Assembly (NCBI GenBank): GCA_014218215.1
Contig: CP043652.1
Location: 3,782,001-3,846,000, forward strand
Length of the DNA stretch: 64,000 nt
Source of the DNA: Geodermatophilaceae bacterium NBWT11
Lineage (GTDB): Bacteria; Actinomycetota; Actinomycetes; Mycobacteriales; Geodermatophilaceae
Direction of reading: 5' to 3'
How positions within the stretch are numbered: the stretch's first letter is position 1; each line of letters opens with the position of its first letter. The notes beneath the pieces are model-generated. The model searched no databases. It saw only the letters and a program-made list of their open reading frames with translations, and had not been told where the DNA came from. Below, in pieces: positions 53,696 through 62,687 of this stretch. The position numbers were made by a program, and so were the translations under genes.

Positions 53696-53918
53696 GGCTC
53701 GTGCGGGGGTCCGCGACACGCCCGGGGCGGGCCGGGTCTCGAACGAGACGGGGCCGAGCCGCCCGTCCGGGCTCGACCCGGGGATGAGACGCTCACGGGG
53801 CGGGTCGTCACCAGCCGTGAGGCGCGAGTGACGGACGGGTCGAGGGCGCCCGCTGAGGCACCTCGTCGCCGACACGCCGGGCCACCGGAGCGTGCTGGCG
53901 TGCGGCACCCGGCGCACC

Positions 53919-53968
53919 TAGCTTCGTCACCAACGACGAGTTGACATAACCATAATGCTCAATCTGAG
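53919..53968 (+). promoter_or_regulatory. ftsZ upstream promoter elements
   Basis: A TAGCTT -10-like hexamer (53919-53924) is followed by an unusually AT-rich stretch with TTGACA (53941-53946), CATAAT (53951-53956) and a CTCA-ATC-TGAG inverted repeat (53958-53968). In this GC-rich DNA the stretch stands out. ftsZ promoters in actinobacteria commonly lie here. The rest of the 290-nt gap shows nothing else I can name. Confidence 0.55.
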
Positions 53969-53985
53969 GATGAGGGTCCAGCACC

Positions 53986-55257
53986 ATGACACCTCCGCAC
54001 AACTACCTCGCGGTCATCAAGGTCGTCGGCATCGGCGGCGGCGGGGTGAACGCGGTCAACCGCATGATCGAGGTCGGCCTCAAGGGCGTCGAGTTCATCG
54101 CGATCAACACCGATGCCCAGGCGCTGCTGATGAGCGACGCCGACGTCAAGCTCGACGTCGGCCGTGAGCTCACCCGCGGCCTGGGCGCCGGCGCGCAGCC
54201 CGACGTCGGCCGCCAGGCCGCCGAGGACCACCGCGAGGAGATCGAAGAGGTGCTCAAGGGCGCCGACATGGTCTTCGTGACCGCCGGCGAGGGTGGTGGC
54301 ACCGGCACCGGTGGCGCGCCCGTCGTGGCGTCCATCGCCCGCAAGCTCGGCGCGCTCACCATCGGCGTGGTCACCCGCCCGTTCTCCTTCGAGGGCAAGC
54401 GGCGGGCCGTGCAGGCCGAGTCCGGCATCGACGAGCTGCGCAACGAGTGCGACACGCTGATCGTCATCCCCAACGACCGGCTGCTGCAGCTGGGCGACCG
54501 GAACGTGTCCGTGATGGACGCCTTCCGCACCGCGGACCAGGTGCTGCTGTCCGGTGTCCAGGGCATCACCGACCTGATCACCACCCCCGGCCTGATCAAC
54601 CTGGACTTCGCCGACGTCAAGTCGGTCATGTCCGGTGCGGGCTCGGCCCTCATGGGCATCGGCAGCGCCCGCGGGGACAACCGCGCGCTGCTGGCCGCCG
54701 AGCAGGCCATCGCCTCGCCGCTGCTGGAGGCCTCGATGGAGGGCGCCCACGGCGTGCTGCTGTCGATCTCCGGTGGCTCGGACCTGGGCCTGTTCGAGAT
54801 CAACGAGGCCGCCTCGCTGGTCTCCGACGCCGCGCACGCCGACGCCAACATCATCTTCGGTGCCGTCATCGACGACGCCCTGGGTGACGAGGTGCGGGTG
54901 ACCGTCATCGCCGCCGGGTTCGACGGCGGCAAGCCCAGCGGGACCAACCGCAAGGACGCCCAGCCCGCCGCCCAGGCGCCGGCCACCCAGTCCCTGCCGG
55001 TCACCCCGCAGCGCCCGCAGACCCCTGCGCCCACCCAGACCGGCGAGCGGCTGGTCGCCCAGCCCCGCCAGCAGGCCTCCCACACCTCCGGCGGGCAGAC
55101 CTCCACCCCCCGGCACGGTCAGCCGGCCCAAGGAGGTGGCATCACGGTCCCGCCGCTGCCGCCCATCCCGGGCCCGGTCTCCGGTCAGCGTCGCCCGCTG
55201 GCGTCCGAGGACTTCGAGGAGGAGCTCGACATCCCCGAGTTCCTCCGCTCGACCTGA
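53986..55257 (+). CDS. ftsZ: Cell division GTPase FtsZ
   Basis: 423-residue tubulin-like GTPase forming the Z ring. The GTP signature [11 protein letters not shown] (about residues 103-113), the NTDAQAL and N-terminal [14 protein letters not shown] loops and the T7 [11 protein letters not shown] are present. After a Pro/Gln/Thr-rich linker, the conserved tail ELDIPEFLR (for binding FtsW, SepF and others) closes the protein. ATG 53986 after GAGGGTCC. Confidence 0.96.
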   Translation: MTPPHNYLAVIKVVGIGGGGVNAVNRMIEVGLKGVEFIAINTDAQALLMSDADVKLDVGRELTRGLGAGAQPDVGRQAAEDHREEIEEVLKGADMVFVTAGEGGGTGTGGAPVVASIARKLGALTIGVVTRPFSFEGKRRAVQAESGIDELRNECDTLIVIPNDRLLQLGDRNVSVMDAFRTADQVLLSGVQGITDLITTPGLINLDFADVKSVMSGAGSALMGIGSARGDNRALLAAEQAIASPLLEASMEGAHGVLLSISGGSDLGLFEINEAASLVSDAAHADANIIFGAVIDDALGDEVRVTVIAAGFDGGKPSGTNRKDAQPAAQAPATQSLPVTPQRPQTPAPTQTGERLVAQPRQQASHTSGGQTSTPRHGQPAQGGGITVPPLPPIPGPVSGQRRPLASEDFEEELDIPEFLRST

Positions 55258-55268
55258 GCGACGAGCGC

Positions 55269-56015
55269 ATGAGCACGACCGATCCGGCCGCCCCGCCGAC
55301 CCGGTCCCTCCGTCCCCGACGGGTGGTGACCGACCGGCGGGGCGGCCGTTCGTCGTCCCCGTACCACCACTTCAACCTGGGCGGGCACGTCGGCGACGAC
55401 CCGGCCGCCGTCACGGCCAACCGGGAGCGGCTGGCCCGCGAGCTGGGGGTCGAGACCGCCGACCTGGTCTGGATGTCCCAGGTGCACGGCACGGCCGTCG
55501 AGGTGGTCACCGGCCGTCAGACCGGTCCGCCGCCCGAGGCCGACGCCCTGGTCACCGCCACCCCCGGCCTGGTGCTCTGCGTGCTGGTCGCCGACTGCGT
55601 GCCCGTGCTGCTGGCCGACCCGGTCGCCGGGGTGGTCGCCGCGGTGCACGCCGGCCGGGAGGGCGTCCGCCAGGGCGTCGTCCCCGCCGCACTGCGCGCG
55701 ATGGCCGACCTGGGCTCCCGGCCCGGGGACGTGCAGGCCCTGCTGGGTCCCGCCGTCTGTGGACTGGACTACGAGGTGCCACGGGCGATGGCCGACGAGG
55801 TGGCGCGGGTGGCCCCCGACGCCGCCGTCCGCTCCCGCCGGGGCACCCCCGCCCTGGACCTGCGGGCCGGACTGACCCAGACGCTGCACCGCGCGGGGGT
55901 CGGCCAGGTGGTGCAGGACCCCCGCTGCACGGTGGAGGACCGGGTGCTGTTCAGCCACCGCCGGGACGGCGTCACCGGGCGCCAGGCCGGCGTCGTCTGG
56001 CTGGAGCCCCGCTGA
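55269..56015 (+). CDS. pgeF: Peptidoglycan editing factor / laccase-domain protein (YfiH, PgeF)
   Basis: 248-residue YfiH-family protein (multicopper polyphenol oxidase fold). The metal-binding residues are visible in QVHGTAV, VADCVPVLLAD and AAVHAGREGVRQG (His, Cys, His). PgeF corrects wrongly built UDP-MurNAc peptides (L-Ser removal). It starts 11 nt after ftsZ and ends 11 nt before yggS. Confidence 0.9.
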   Translation: MSTTDPAAPPTRSLRPRRVVTDRRGGRSSSPYHHFNLGGHVGDDPAAVTANRERLARELGVETADLVWMSQVHGTAVEVVTGRQTGPPPEADALVTATPGLVLCVLVADCVPVLLADPVAGVVAAVHAGREGVRQGVVPAALRAMADLGSRPGDVQALLGPAVCGLDYEVPRAMADEVARVAPDAAVRSRRGTPALDLRAGLTQTLHRAGVGQVVQDPRCTVEDRVLFSHRRDGVTGRQAGVVWLEPR

Positions 56016-56026
56016 GCCCCGACCGG

Positions 56027-56727
56027 ATGACCGAGGCGCTGACCGCCGTGCGCACCCGGGTCGACGACGCCGCCCGGGCCGCCGGTCGGGACCCCGCCGA
56101 CGTCGCGCTGCTGGCGGTCAGCAAGACCTGGCCGGCCGCCGACGTCGCGGCGCTGGCAGCGCTGGGGCAGCGGGACTTCGCGGAGAACAAGGTGCAGGAG
56201 CTGACCGGCAAGGCCGCCGAGCTCGCCGACCTCGACCTCCGCTGGCACCTGGTCGGCCAGTTGCAGCGCAACAAGGCCACCGCGGTGGTCGGCCTGGGTG
56301 CCGTCGTGCAGTCGGTGGACCGGGCCTCGCTCGTCGAGCGGCTGGCCGGGGTCTCCGAGCGGGCCGAGGTGGTCACCGACGTCTTCGTCCAGGTCGACCT
56401 CGGCGGGCCCGAGGGCCGGACGGCGGCCCGCGGGGAGCCGACCCCAGCGACGTCCCCGGGCTGGCCGACCTGGTCGCGGGATCGGCGTCGTTGCGGCTGC
56501 GCGGCCTGATGGCCGTCGCCCCCCGCGAGGCACCGCCCGGCCCGGCGTTCGCCCAGCTCGGCGCCCTGTGGGAGCGGGTCCGCGGGGACCACCCGGAGGC
56601 CACCGAGCTGTCCGCCGGGATGAGCGCGGACCTCGAGGAGGCGGTCGCCGTGGGCGCCACGCTGGTGCGTGTCGGTACCGCGCTGTTCGGACGGCGGCCC
56701 CTAGCCTCCGGAGCAGGACCAGCGTGA
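56027..56727 (+). pseudogene. yggS: YggS-family PLP homeostasis protein with apparent frame break
   Basis: YggS/PROSC family PLP-binding protein. From ATG 56027 the reading is normal (LLAVSKTWPA with the PLP lysine, [38 protein letters not shown]) but after 56430 it runs out of frame and stops at 56509. Adding one G to the GGGG run at 56432-56435 restores [32 protein letters not shown] and continues to [28 protein letters not shown], ending at TGA 56725. The conserved reading on both sides suggests a sequencing error. Confidence 0.85.
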
Positions 56728-56752
56728 CACGTGGGTCCCGTGGGACTCGCGA

Positions 56753-56803
56753 GACGCACTGCGCACCGCACACGACGCACTGCCACGACACACCGCACAC
56801 GAC
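56753..56803 (+). repeat. A/C-rich direct repeats before sepF
   Basis: GACGCACTG occurs at 56753-56761 and 56774-56782, and CACCGCACACGAC occurs at 56764-56776 and 56791-56803 (27-nt step). The region is nearly free of T. It makes an unstructured leader before the sepF ribosome-binding site. Confidence 0.6.
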
Positions 56804-56825
56804 ACACACGAGAGGGGGCCCTCCG

Positions 56826-57554
56826 ATGGCCGGAGCCATGCGCAAGATGGGGATCTACCTCGGGCTCGTCGAGGACGACGACGCCCGCGCCGCCTACGGG
56901 CGGTACGACGCGCGACAGTCCGAGTACGACGACCGGGACGACCGCCACGCCGGTGGTCGCGCCGACCGCCGCGACCGGTACGGCTACCGGGACGAGCCGG
57001 TGGACGGCTACGCCGACACCGACTACCCCTCGCAGGAGTTCGTCTCCGAGGAGGTCCCGGTCGCCGAGCTGGCCCCCGAGCCGGTGCTGCCCCGCCGCAG
57101 CGGGTCACCCCGCCGGCTGGACCTGGCCCCCGCGCCGTCCCCGTCGGTCGGCCTGGGCCGCCCCACGGGTGCCACGGCCGCCACGGCCGCCTCCGGCCCG
57201 CTGGCCGCCGGGCTCGCCGTGCGCGAGCCGGTGGCCGCGCCTCTGCCCCCGGTCGTCACCGCCCCGCCGGTGAAGGCCTACAAGATCACCACCCTGCACC
57301 CCCGCACGTACAACGAGGCCCGCACCATCGGTGAGCGCTTCCGCGACGGCCAGCCGGTCATCATGAACCTCAGCGACATGGACGACGCGGACGCCAAGCG
57401 CCTGGTCGACTTCGCCGCGGGTCTGTCGTTCGGGCTGCACGGTAGTATCGAGCGAGTCACGGCCAAGGTGTTCCTGATCAGTCCGCAGGGCACCGACGTG
57501 ACGGCTGAGGACAAGGCCCGCATCCGTGAGGGCGGCTTCTTCAACCAGTCCTGA
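56826..57554 (+). CDS. sepF: Cell division protein SepF
   Basis: 242-residue SepF, the FtsZ membrane anchor of actinobacteria. N-terminal amphipathic helix [15 protein letters not shown], then a long Asp/Arg/Tyr-rich and Ala/Pro-rich linker, then the SepF core ([49 protein letters not shown]). Membrane binding and FtsZ tail binding are family functions. ATG 56826 follows a GAGGGGGC site. Confidence 0.92.
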   Translation: MAGAMRKMGIYLGLVEDDDARAAYGRYDARQSEYDDRDDRHAGGRADRRDRYGYRDEPVDGYADTDYPSQEFVSEEVPVAELAPEPVLPRRSGSPRRLDLAPAPSPSVGLGRPTGATAATAASGPLAAGLAVREPVAAPLPPVVTAPPVKAYKITTLHPRTYNEARTIGERFRDGQPVIMNLSDMDDADAKRLVDFAAGLSFGLHGSIERVTAKVFLISPQGTDVTAEDKARIREGGFFNQS

Positions 57555-57610
57555 CCCCCCGTGGGGCTGGTGACCACCGGTCACGGCCCCACCCTGAGCG
57601 AGCGAGGACC

Positions 57611-57910
57611 GTGTCCCTTCTCCTGCAGATCGTGTCATCGGTGCTGCTCGTGTTCCTGATCCTGCTGTTCGCCCGCTTCGTGGTGGACTGGGTGATGGTC
57701 CTGGCCCGCAGTTGGCGCCCCGCCGGCGTCGTCGCCGCGGGCCTCGAGGTCGTGTACGCGGTGACCGACCCGCCGCTCAAGGCGATCCGCAAGGTCATCC
57801 CGCCGTTGAACCTGGGCACCATCAGGTTGGACCTCGGGTTTATGGTGCTCCTGATCGCCGTGTTCATCCTGCGCGGCATCGTGGACTCCTTGGCCTTCCA
57901 GTTCGCGTGA
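57611..57910 (+). CDS. YggT-family membrane protein
   Basis: 99-residue protein with two membrane helices (LQIVSSVLLVFLILLFARFVVDWV; LGFMVLLIAVFILRGIVDSLA) and the intervening YAVTDPPLKAIRKVIPPL motif. YggT proteins follow sepF in actinobacteria; their biochemical role is unclear. GTG 57611. Confidence 0.9.
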   Translation: MSLLLQIVSSVLLVFLILLFARFVVDWVMVLARSWRPAGVVAAGLEVVYAVTDPPLKAIRKVIPPLNLGTIRLDLGFMVLLIAVFILRGIVDSLAFQFA

Positions 57911-58009
57911 TCCCCGTTCCGCGGAACGGGCTCGCCAGACCTGGGTGGCCGATGGACGCCGCCCGTCTGACACAGTCCCTGTTCCTCCCGTCCGACCCGA
58001 GGTGACCCG

Positions 58010-58747
58010 ATGCCACTCACGCCCGCCGACGTGCACAACGTCGTCTTCAAGAAGCCGCCGATCGGCAAGCGTGGCTACGACGAGGACGAGGTCGATGCCT
58101 TCCTCGACGTCGTCGAGGCCGAGCTCGCCCGGCTGATCGAGGAGAACAACGAGCTGCGCACCAGCAGCGGTGGTTCCTCCGCGAAGGACGAGCGTCCGGC
58201 CGAGCGGCCCGAGCCCGTCCAGGCCGCTGCCGCCCCGCCGCCGCCCCCGCCCGCTGCCTCGCCGTCCCGCGAGGACGACGGCGTGCGCGCCTCCCGGATG
58301 CTGACCCTGGCCACCGAGACGGCCGACCGGTACGTCAACGAGGCCAAGCAGCAGGCCGACCAGCTGGTCGGCACCGCCAAGACCAACAGCGACCGGATGC
58401 TCACCGACGCCCGCACCAAGAGCGAGGCGCAGCTGGCCGAGGCCAAGCAGCGTGCCGACTCGATGGTGGGCGACGCCCGCACCCGCGCCGACACCATGGA
58501 GCGCGAGGCCCGCGCCAAGGCCACGGCCCTGGACCAGGAGGCCGAGCGCAAGCACGTCGAGGTCATGGGTTCGCTGGAGGAGAAGCGCAGCAGCCTGGAG
58601 CGCAAGATCGAGGAGCTGCGCACCTTCGAGCGCGAGTACCGCACCCGGCTGCGCTCCTACCTCGAGTCGCACCTGCGTGACCTGGACAGCCGCGGTTCCG
58701 CGGAGCCGGCGTCCAACGCCCGGCAGAACCAGCACGCCGGCGCCTGA
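58010..58747 (+). CDS. divIVA: DivIVA / Wag31 polar growth protein
   Basis: 245-residue coiled-coil protein that marks curved membranes and recruits the polar wall-synthesis machinery. The N-terminal DivIVA domain ([41 protein letters not shown]) is followed by an Ala/Pro-rich hinge and a long coiled coil rich in [16 protein letters not shown]-type repeats. GAGGTGAC precedes ATG 58010. A strong terminator follows. Confidence 0.94.
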   Translation: MPLTPADVHNVVFKKPPIGKRGYDEDEVDAFLDVVEAELARLIEENNELRTSSGGSSAKDERPAERPEPVQAAAAPPPPPPAASPSREDDGVRASRMLTLATETADRYVNEAKQQADQLVGTAKTNSDRMLTDARTKSEAQLAEAKQRADSMVGDARTRADTMEREARAKATALDQEAERKHVEVMGSLEEKRSSLERKIEELRTFEREYRTRLRSYLESHLRDLDSRGSAEPASNARQNQHAGA

Positions 58748-58763
58748 GAGAAGGCACCAGCAC

Positions 58764-58805
58764 CGCGAGAGCCCCCACCGACAGCTGTCGGTGGGGGCTC
58801 TCGCG
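58764..58805 (+). terminator. Perfect 42-bp palindrome, terminator of the divIVA end
   Basis: Two 21-nt arms (58764-58784, 58785-58805) are exact inverted complements, giving a hairpin of about 19 bp once a small loop is allowed. There is no U run. It closes the dcw operon just before the leaderless promoter at 58820. Confidence 0.85.
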
Positions 58806-58819
58806 CGTGTGGGCCCGGT

Positions 58820-58825
58820 TACGCT
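58820..58825 (+). promoter_or_regulatory. TACGCT -10 box of a leaderless gene
   Basis: TACGCT ends 6 nt before GTG 58832, the usual leaderless spacing. It directly follows the divIVA terminator. Confidence 0.5.
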
Positions 58826-58831
58826 CCCCGG

Positions 58832-59443
58832 GTGATCGCGCTGGCTGGGCTGCTCGTCCTCGTCGCCGTCGCCCTGCTGGTGGGCGGCCTGTCCGGCGGC
58901 GACACCGTCCTGCTGTGGTCCGCGGTGGGGGTCAGCGGGCTGGCGGCGGTCGTGCTGACCGTGCAGACGGTCCGCCGCAACCGCGCCACGGCAGCGAAGG
59001 CCGCGGCAGCGAAGGCCGCGGCGGCCCCTGAGCCCGTGGTCGCCGGCAAGCCGGTGGTCGTCGCCGAGGAACCGGCGGTCGTCGAGGAGCCGGTGGTCGC
59101 CGCCGAGACCCCGGGGGCGGTGGAGCCGGTCGTCGGGAAGCGCGCCACGCGGCCCGCCGCCACCCGTGCGACCTCCTCGGACGGGGAGCCGGCAGAGGAG
59201 GAGGTCGAGGTGACCGACCTGCTGCTGGTCATCGACCTGACCGACGAGGTCGTCGTCGTCGACGAGCACCCGCGCTACCACCTGGCCGGCTGCTCGCAGA
59301 CCGCCGGTGCGGAGGAGATCCCGCTCCCGCTGGTGGAGGCCCGCCAGGACGGCTTCACCGCGTGCGGCGTGTGCTGCCCCGACCAGCACCTCGCGGCGGC
59401 CGAGCGTTCCCGCCGGGCCGCCGCGAAGAGCCAGACCGCCTAG
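58832..59443 (+). CDS. Small membrane protein with C-terminal Cys/His motif, function unknown
   Basis: 203-residue protein. Two N-terminal helices (ALAGLLVLVAVALLVGGL; LLWSAVGVSGLAAVVLTVQTV) are followed by an Ala/Pro/Val/Glu-rich spacer and a C-terminal domain with HPRYHLAGCSQT and GFTACGVCCPD. These could bind a metal. Leaderless start at GTG 58832. It ends with a 4-nt overlap to ileS on the other strand. I do not recognise a specific function. Confidence 0.75.
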   Translation: MIALAGLLVLVAVALLVGGLSGGDTVLLWSAVGVSGLAAVVLTVQTVRRNRATAAKAAAAKAAAAPEPVVAGKPVVVAEEPAVVEEPVVAAETPGAVEPVVGKRATRPAATRATSSDGEPAEEEVEVTDLLLVIDLTDEVVVVDEHPRYHLAGCSQTAGAEEIPLPLVEARQDGFTACGVCCPDQHLAAAERSRRAAAKSQTA

Positions 59444-62400
59444 CCGGCGGCCCGGGCCAGCCAGAAGCGGGAGCCGTCCGGGCCCTCGGTGCCCTCGCCG
59501 GCGCCTGCGGTCTCGGCGTGCACGGTCGTGGCCAGGACCTCGCCGGACAGCGCGGGCGCGGCCTCGGTGAGCGCCTGCGCCAGCTGGCCGTCGGCGGTCC
59601 ACCAGAGCTCGATCCGGTCGCTGACCTCCAGGCCGGAGGACTTCCGCAGGTCCTGGACCAGCCGCACGGCCTCGCGGACCAGTCCGGCCCGTTCCAGCTC
59701 GGGGGTGAGCGTCAGGTCCAGGGCCACGGTCAGGCCACCGGCCGAGGCCACCGTCCAGCCCTCGCGCGGGGTCTCGGTGACCACGAGGTCGCCGTCCTCC
59801 AGCGGGACGTCGACACCGTCCACCGGCACGGTCGCCGTGCCGGCCCGGTAGGCCGCGACCAGGGTCGCGGCGTCCTGCGCCGCGACCGCCTTCGCCACCG
59901 CCTGCACCTGCTTGCCCATCCGCCGTCCGACGGCGCGGAAGTCGACCTTGAGGCTGACGTCGACGAGGTCGCCCTCCACGGCGGACAGCTCGGTCAGCTC
60001 GGCGACGTTCAGCTCGTCGGCCACCTCGGCGACCAGGTCCCGCGGCAGCGAGGACCAGCCCGAGGCCGCGACCAGCGCGCGGGCCAGCGGCTGCCGGGTG
60101 CGCACCTTGGAGGCGGTGCGGGCCGAGCGGCCGAGCTCGACCAGCCGGCGGACCAGCGCCACCTGGGCGACCAGGGTGTCGTCCCGGGCCGCCTCGTCCA
60201 CGGTCGGCCAGGTGCTCAGGTGCACCGAGTCGACCGGCCCGGGGAGACCGGGGGCGACGACCTCGTGCCACACCCGCTCGGTGACGAACGGGGTGAACGG
60301 GGCCATCAGCCGGGTCAGCCCGTCGAGCACCTCGTGCAGGGTGCCCAGCGCGGCCGGGTCGCCCTCCCAGAAGCGCCGGCGGGAGCGTCGGACGTACCAG
60401 TTGGAGAGGTCGTCGACGAAGCCGGCGATCAGCCGGCCCGCGGTCTGGGTGTCGAAGGCCTCCAGGGCGTCGGTGACGCCGGCGGTGACCTGGGCCAGCT
60501 CGGCCAGCGCCCAGCGATCCAGCAGCGGCCGCTCGGCGGCCGCGGGGGCGGGGGAGGCGGCCGGGTCCCAGTCGTTGGTGCTGGCGTAGAGGCTGAAGAA
60601 GCTGGCGGTGTTCCAGTAGGTCAGCAGCACCTTGCGGACGACCTCGGACAGCGTGGTGTGCCCGACCCGGCGGGCCTGCCACGGCGAGCCGCCGGCCAGC
60701 ATGAACCAGCGGACGGCGTCGGCCCCGTGCTGGTCCATCAGCGGGATGGGCTCGATGGTGTTGCCCAGGTGCTTGCTCATCTTCCGGCCGTCCTCGGCCA
60801 GGATGTGGCCCAGGCAGAGGACGTCCTCGTAGGAGCTCTTCCCGAACACCAGGGTGCCCACGGCCATGAGCGTGTAGAACCAGCCGCGGGTCTGGTCGAT
60901 GGCCTCGGCGATGAACTGTGCCGGGTAGGCGGCCTCGAACTGCTCCTGGTTGCGGTGCGGGGCACCCCACTGCGCGAAGGGCATCGACCCGGAGTCGTAC
61001 CAGGCGTCGATGACCTGGCGGACCCGCCGGAAGGTGCCCTCCTCCCCGGGCAGGGTGAAGGTGACGTCGTCGATGAAGGGCCGGTGCGGGTCGAGGTCGG
61101 CGAGGTCGCGGCCGGTGAGCTCGGACAGCTCGGCCAGCGACCCGATCGCCACCATCCGCGAGGGGTCCAGCTCGTTGCGCCAGATCGGCAGGGGGGTGCC
61201 CCAGTACCGGTCGCGGGACAGCGCCCAGTCGACGTTGTTGCGCAGCCAGTCGCCGTAGCGGCCCCACTGCACGTTCTCCGGGTGCCAGGTGGTACCGGCG
61301 TTCTCGGCCAGCAGCTGGTCCTTGATCTCGCTGGTGCGGATGTACCAGGAGGGCTGGGCGTAGTTGATCAGCGGCGTGTGGCAGCGCCAGCAGTGCGGGT
61401 AGGTGTGCTCGTAGCGGTACTCCCGCCACAGCACGCCCCGGTCGGCCAGCGCCTGCACCAGCGTGGGGTCCGCGGCCTTGAAGAAGTGCCCGCCGACCAG
61501 CGGCACGTCGGCGTGGAAGTGGCCGGTGGAGTCGATCGGGTTGACCACCGGCAGGCCGTAGGACCGGCAGGTGGCGAGGTCCTCGGCGCCGAAGGCGGGG
61601 GACTGGTGCACCAGGCCGGTGCCGTCGTCGAAGGTCACGTAGTCGGCCAGCAGCACGTAGTGCGCGTCGCCCTCGGGGAACTCCACCAGGTCGAACGGGC
61701 GCTGGTAGTGCACCCGCTCCCAGTCCCGGCCCACGGTCGTGGCCAGCACCTCGTAGGGCACGTCGGCGCCGAGGACGGCGGCGACCAGCGGCTCGGCGAT
61801 GACGACGGTGCGCTCGCGGCCCTCGTGCTCGGCGCGCACCACCAGGTAGGTGACGTCGGGGTTGACCGCGACCGCGGTGTTGCTCGGCAGCGTCCAGGGC
61901 GTCGTCGTCCAGACCAGCAGGTCGGCCTTGCCGGCCCACTCGCCGCTGGTGACCGGCAGCGAGACGTAGACCGAGGGGTCGGTGACCGTCTCGTAGCCCT
62001 GGGCCACCTCGTGGTCGCTCAACCCGGTGCCGCAGCGCGGGCAGTAGGGGGCGACCCGGTGGTCCTCGGTGAGCAGGCCCTTGTCGAAGACGGTCTTGAG
62101 CGACCACCAGACGCTCTCGATGTAGGCCGGGTCCATCGTCCAGTAGGCGGTGGACATGTCCACCCAGTAGCCCATCCGGTCCGTCAGCTCGCTGAAGGCG
62201 TCCACGTGCCGCTCCACCGAGGCCCGGCAACGAGCGTTGAACTCGGCGATGCCGTACCGCTCGATGTCGGGCTTGCCGGCGAAGCCGAGCTCCTGCTCCA
62301 CGGCGATCTCCACCGGCAGGCCGTGGCAGTCCCAGCCGGCCCGGCGGGGCACGTGGAAGCCCTGCATCGTCTTGAACCGGGGGAAGACGTCCTTGAACGC

Positions 62401-62601
62401 CCGGGCCTCGATGTGGTGGGTGCCCGGCCGGCCGTTCGCCGTCGGCGGGCCCTCGTAGAAGTTCCACTGCGGGCGGCCCGCGGACTGGGCCAGCGAGCGG
62501 GCGAAGACGTCGTCCCCGGCCCACTGGTCGAGGACCTCGTGCTCGAGCGCGGGCAGGTCGACCTGCGGGGGGAGGGCACGGAACGGGGAGGACGGGCTCA
62601 C
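59440..62601 (-). CDS. ileS: Isoleucyl-tRNA synthetase
   Basis: 1053-residue class I synthetase. The HIGH-like motif is in NGRPGTHHIEARAFKD, KMSKHLGN is intact, an editing domain with LLVWTTTPWTLPSN is present, and a C-terminal anticodon-binding part follows. GTG 62601 is preferred: GGGAGG lies 9 nt upstream and the protein then begins VSPSSPFRALPPQVDLP. Earlier in-frame starts at 62628 and 62610 have no ribosome-binding site. It converges with the preceding small membrane protein gene. Confidence 0.93.
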   Translation of the reverse strand: MSPSSPFRALPPQVDLPALEHEVLDQWAGDDVFARSLAQSAGRPQWNFYEGPPTANGRPGTHHIEARAFKDVFPRFKTMQGFHVPRRAGWDCHGLPVEIAVEQELGFAGKPDIERYGIAEFNARCRASVERHVDAFSELTDRMGYWVDMSTAYWTMDPAYIESVWWSLKTVFDKGLLTEDHRVAPYCPRCGTGLSDHEVAQGYETVTDPSVYVSLPVTSGEWAGKADLLVWTTTPWTLPSNTAVAVNPDVTYLVVRAEHEGRERTVVIAEPLVAAVLGADVPYEVLATTVGRDWERVHYQRPFDLVEFPEGDAHYVLLADYVTFDDGTGLVHQSPAFGAEDLATCRSYGLPVVNPIDSTGHFHADVPLVGGHFFKAADPTLVQALADRGVLWREYRYEHTYPHCWRCHTPLINYAQPSWYIRTSEIKDQLLAENAGTTWHPENVQWGRYGDWLRNNVDWALSRDRYWGTPLPIWRNELDPSRMVAIGSLAELSELTGRDLADLDPHRPFIDDVTFTLPGEEGTFRRVRQVIDAWYDSGSMPFAQWGAPHRNQEQFEAAYPAQFIAEAIDQTRGWFYTLMAVGTLVFGKSSYEDVLCLGHILAEDGRKMSKHLGNTIEPIPLMDQHGADAVRWFMLAGGSPWQARRVGHTTLSEVVRKVLLTYWNTASFFSLYASTNDWDPAASPAPAAAERPLLDRWALAELAQVTAGVTDALEAFDTQTAGRLIAGFVDDLSNWYVRRSRRRFWEGDPAALGTLHEVLDGLTRLMAPFTPFVTERVWHEVVAPGLPGPVDSVHLSTWPTVDEAARDDTLVAQVALVRRLVELGRSARTASKVRTRQPLARALVAASGWSSLPRDLVAEVADELNVAELTELSAVEGDLVDVSLKVDFRAVGRRMGKQVQAVAKAVAAQDAATLVAAYRAGTATVPVDGVDVPLEDGDLVVTETPREGWTVASAGGLTVALDLTLTPELERAGLVREAVRLVQDLRKSSGLEVSDRIELWWTADGQLAQALTEAAPALSGEVLATTVHAETAGAGEGTEGPDGSRFWLARAAG

Positions 62602-62687
62602 ACGTCCCATCCTCCCAGCCCCCGCCAAGCCGCCTGCGCGGGATCGTCACACCGGTACGGGACACTGCGCACCGTGGGGGTGAGCCG

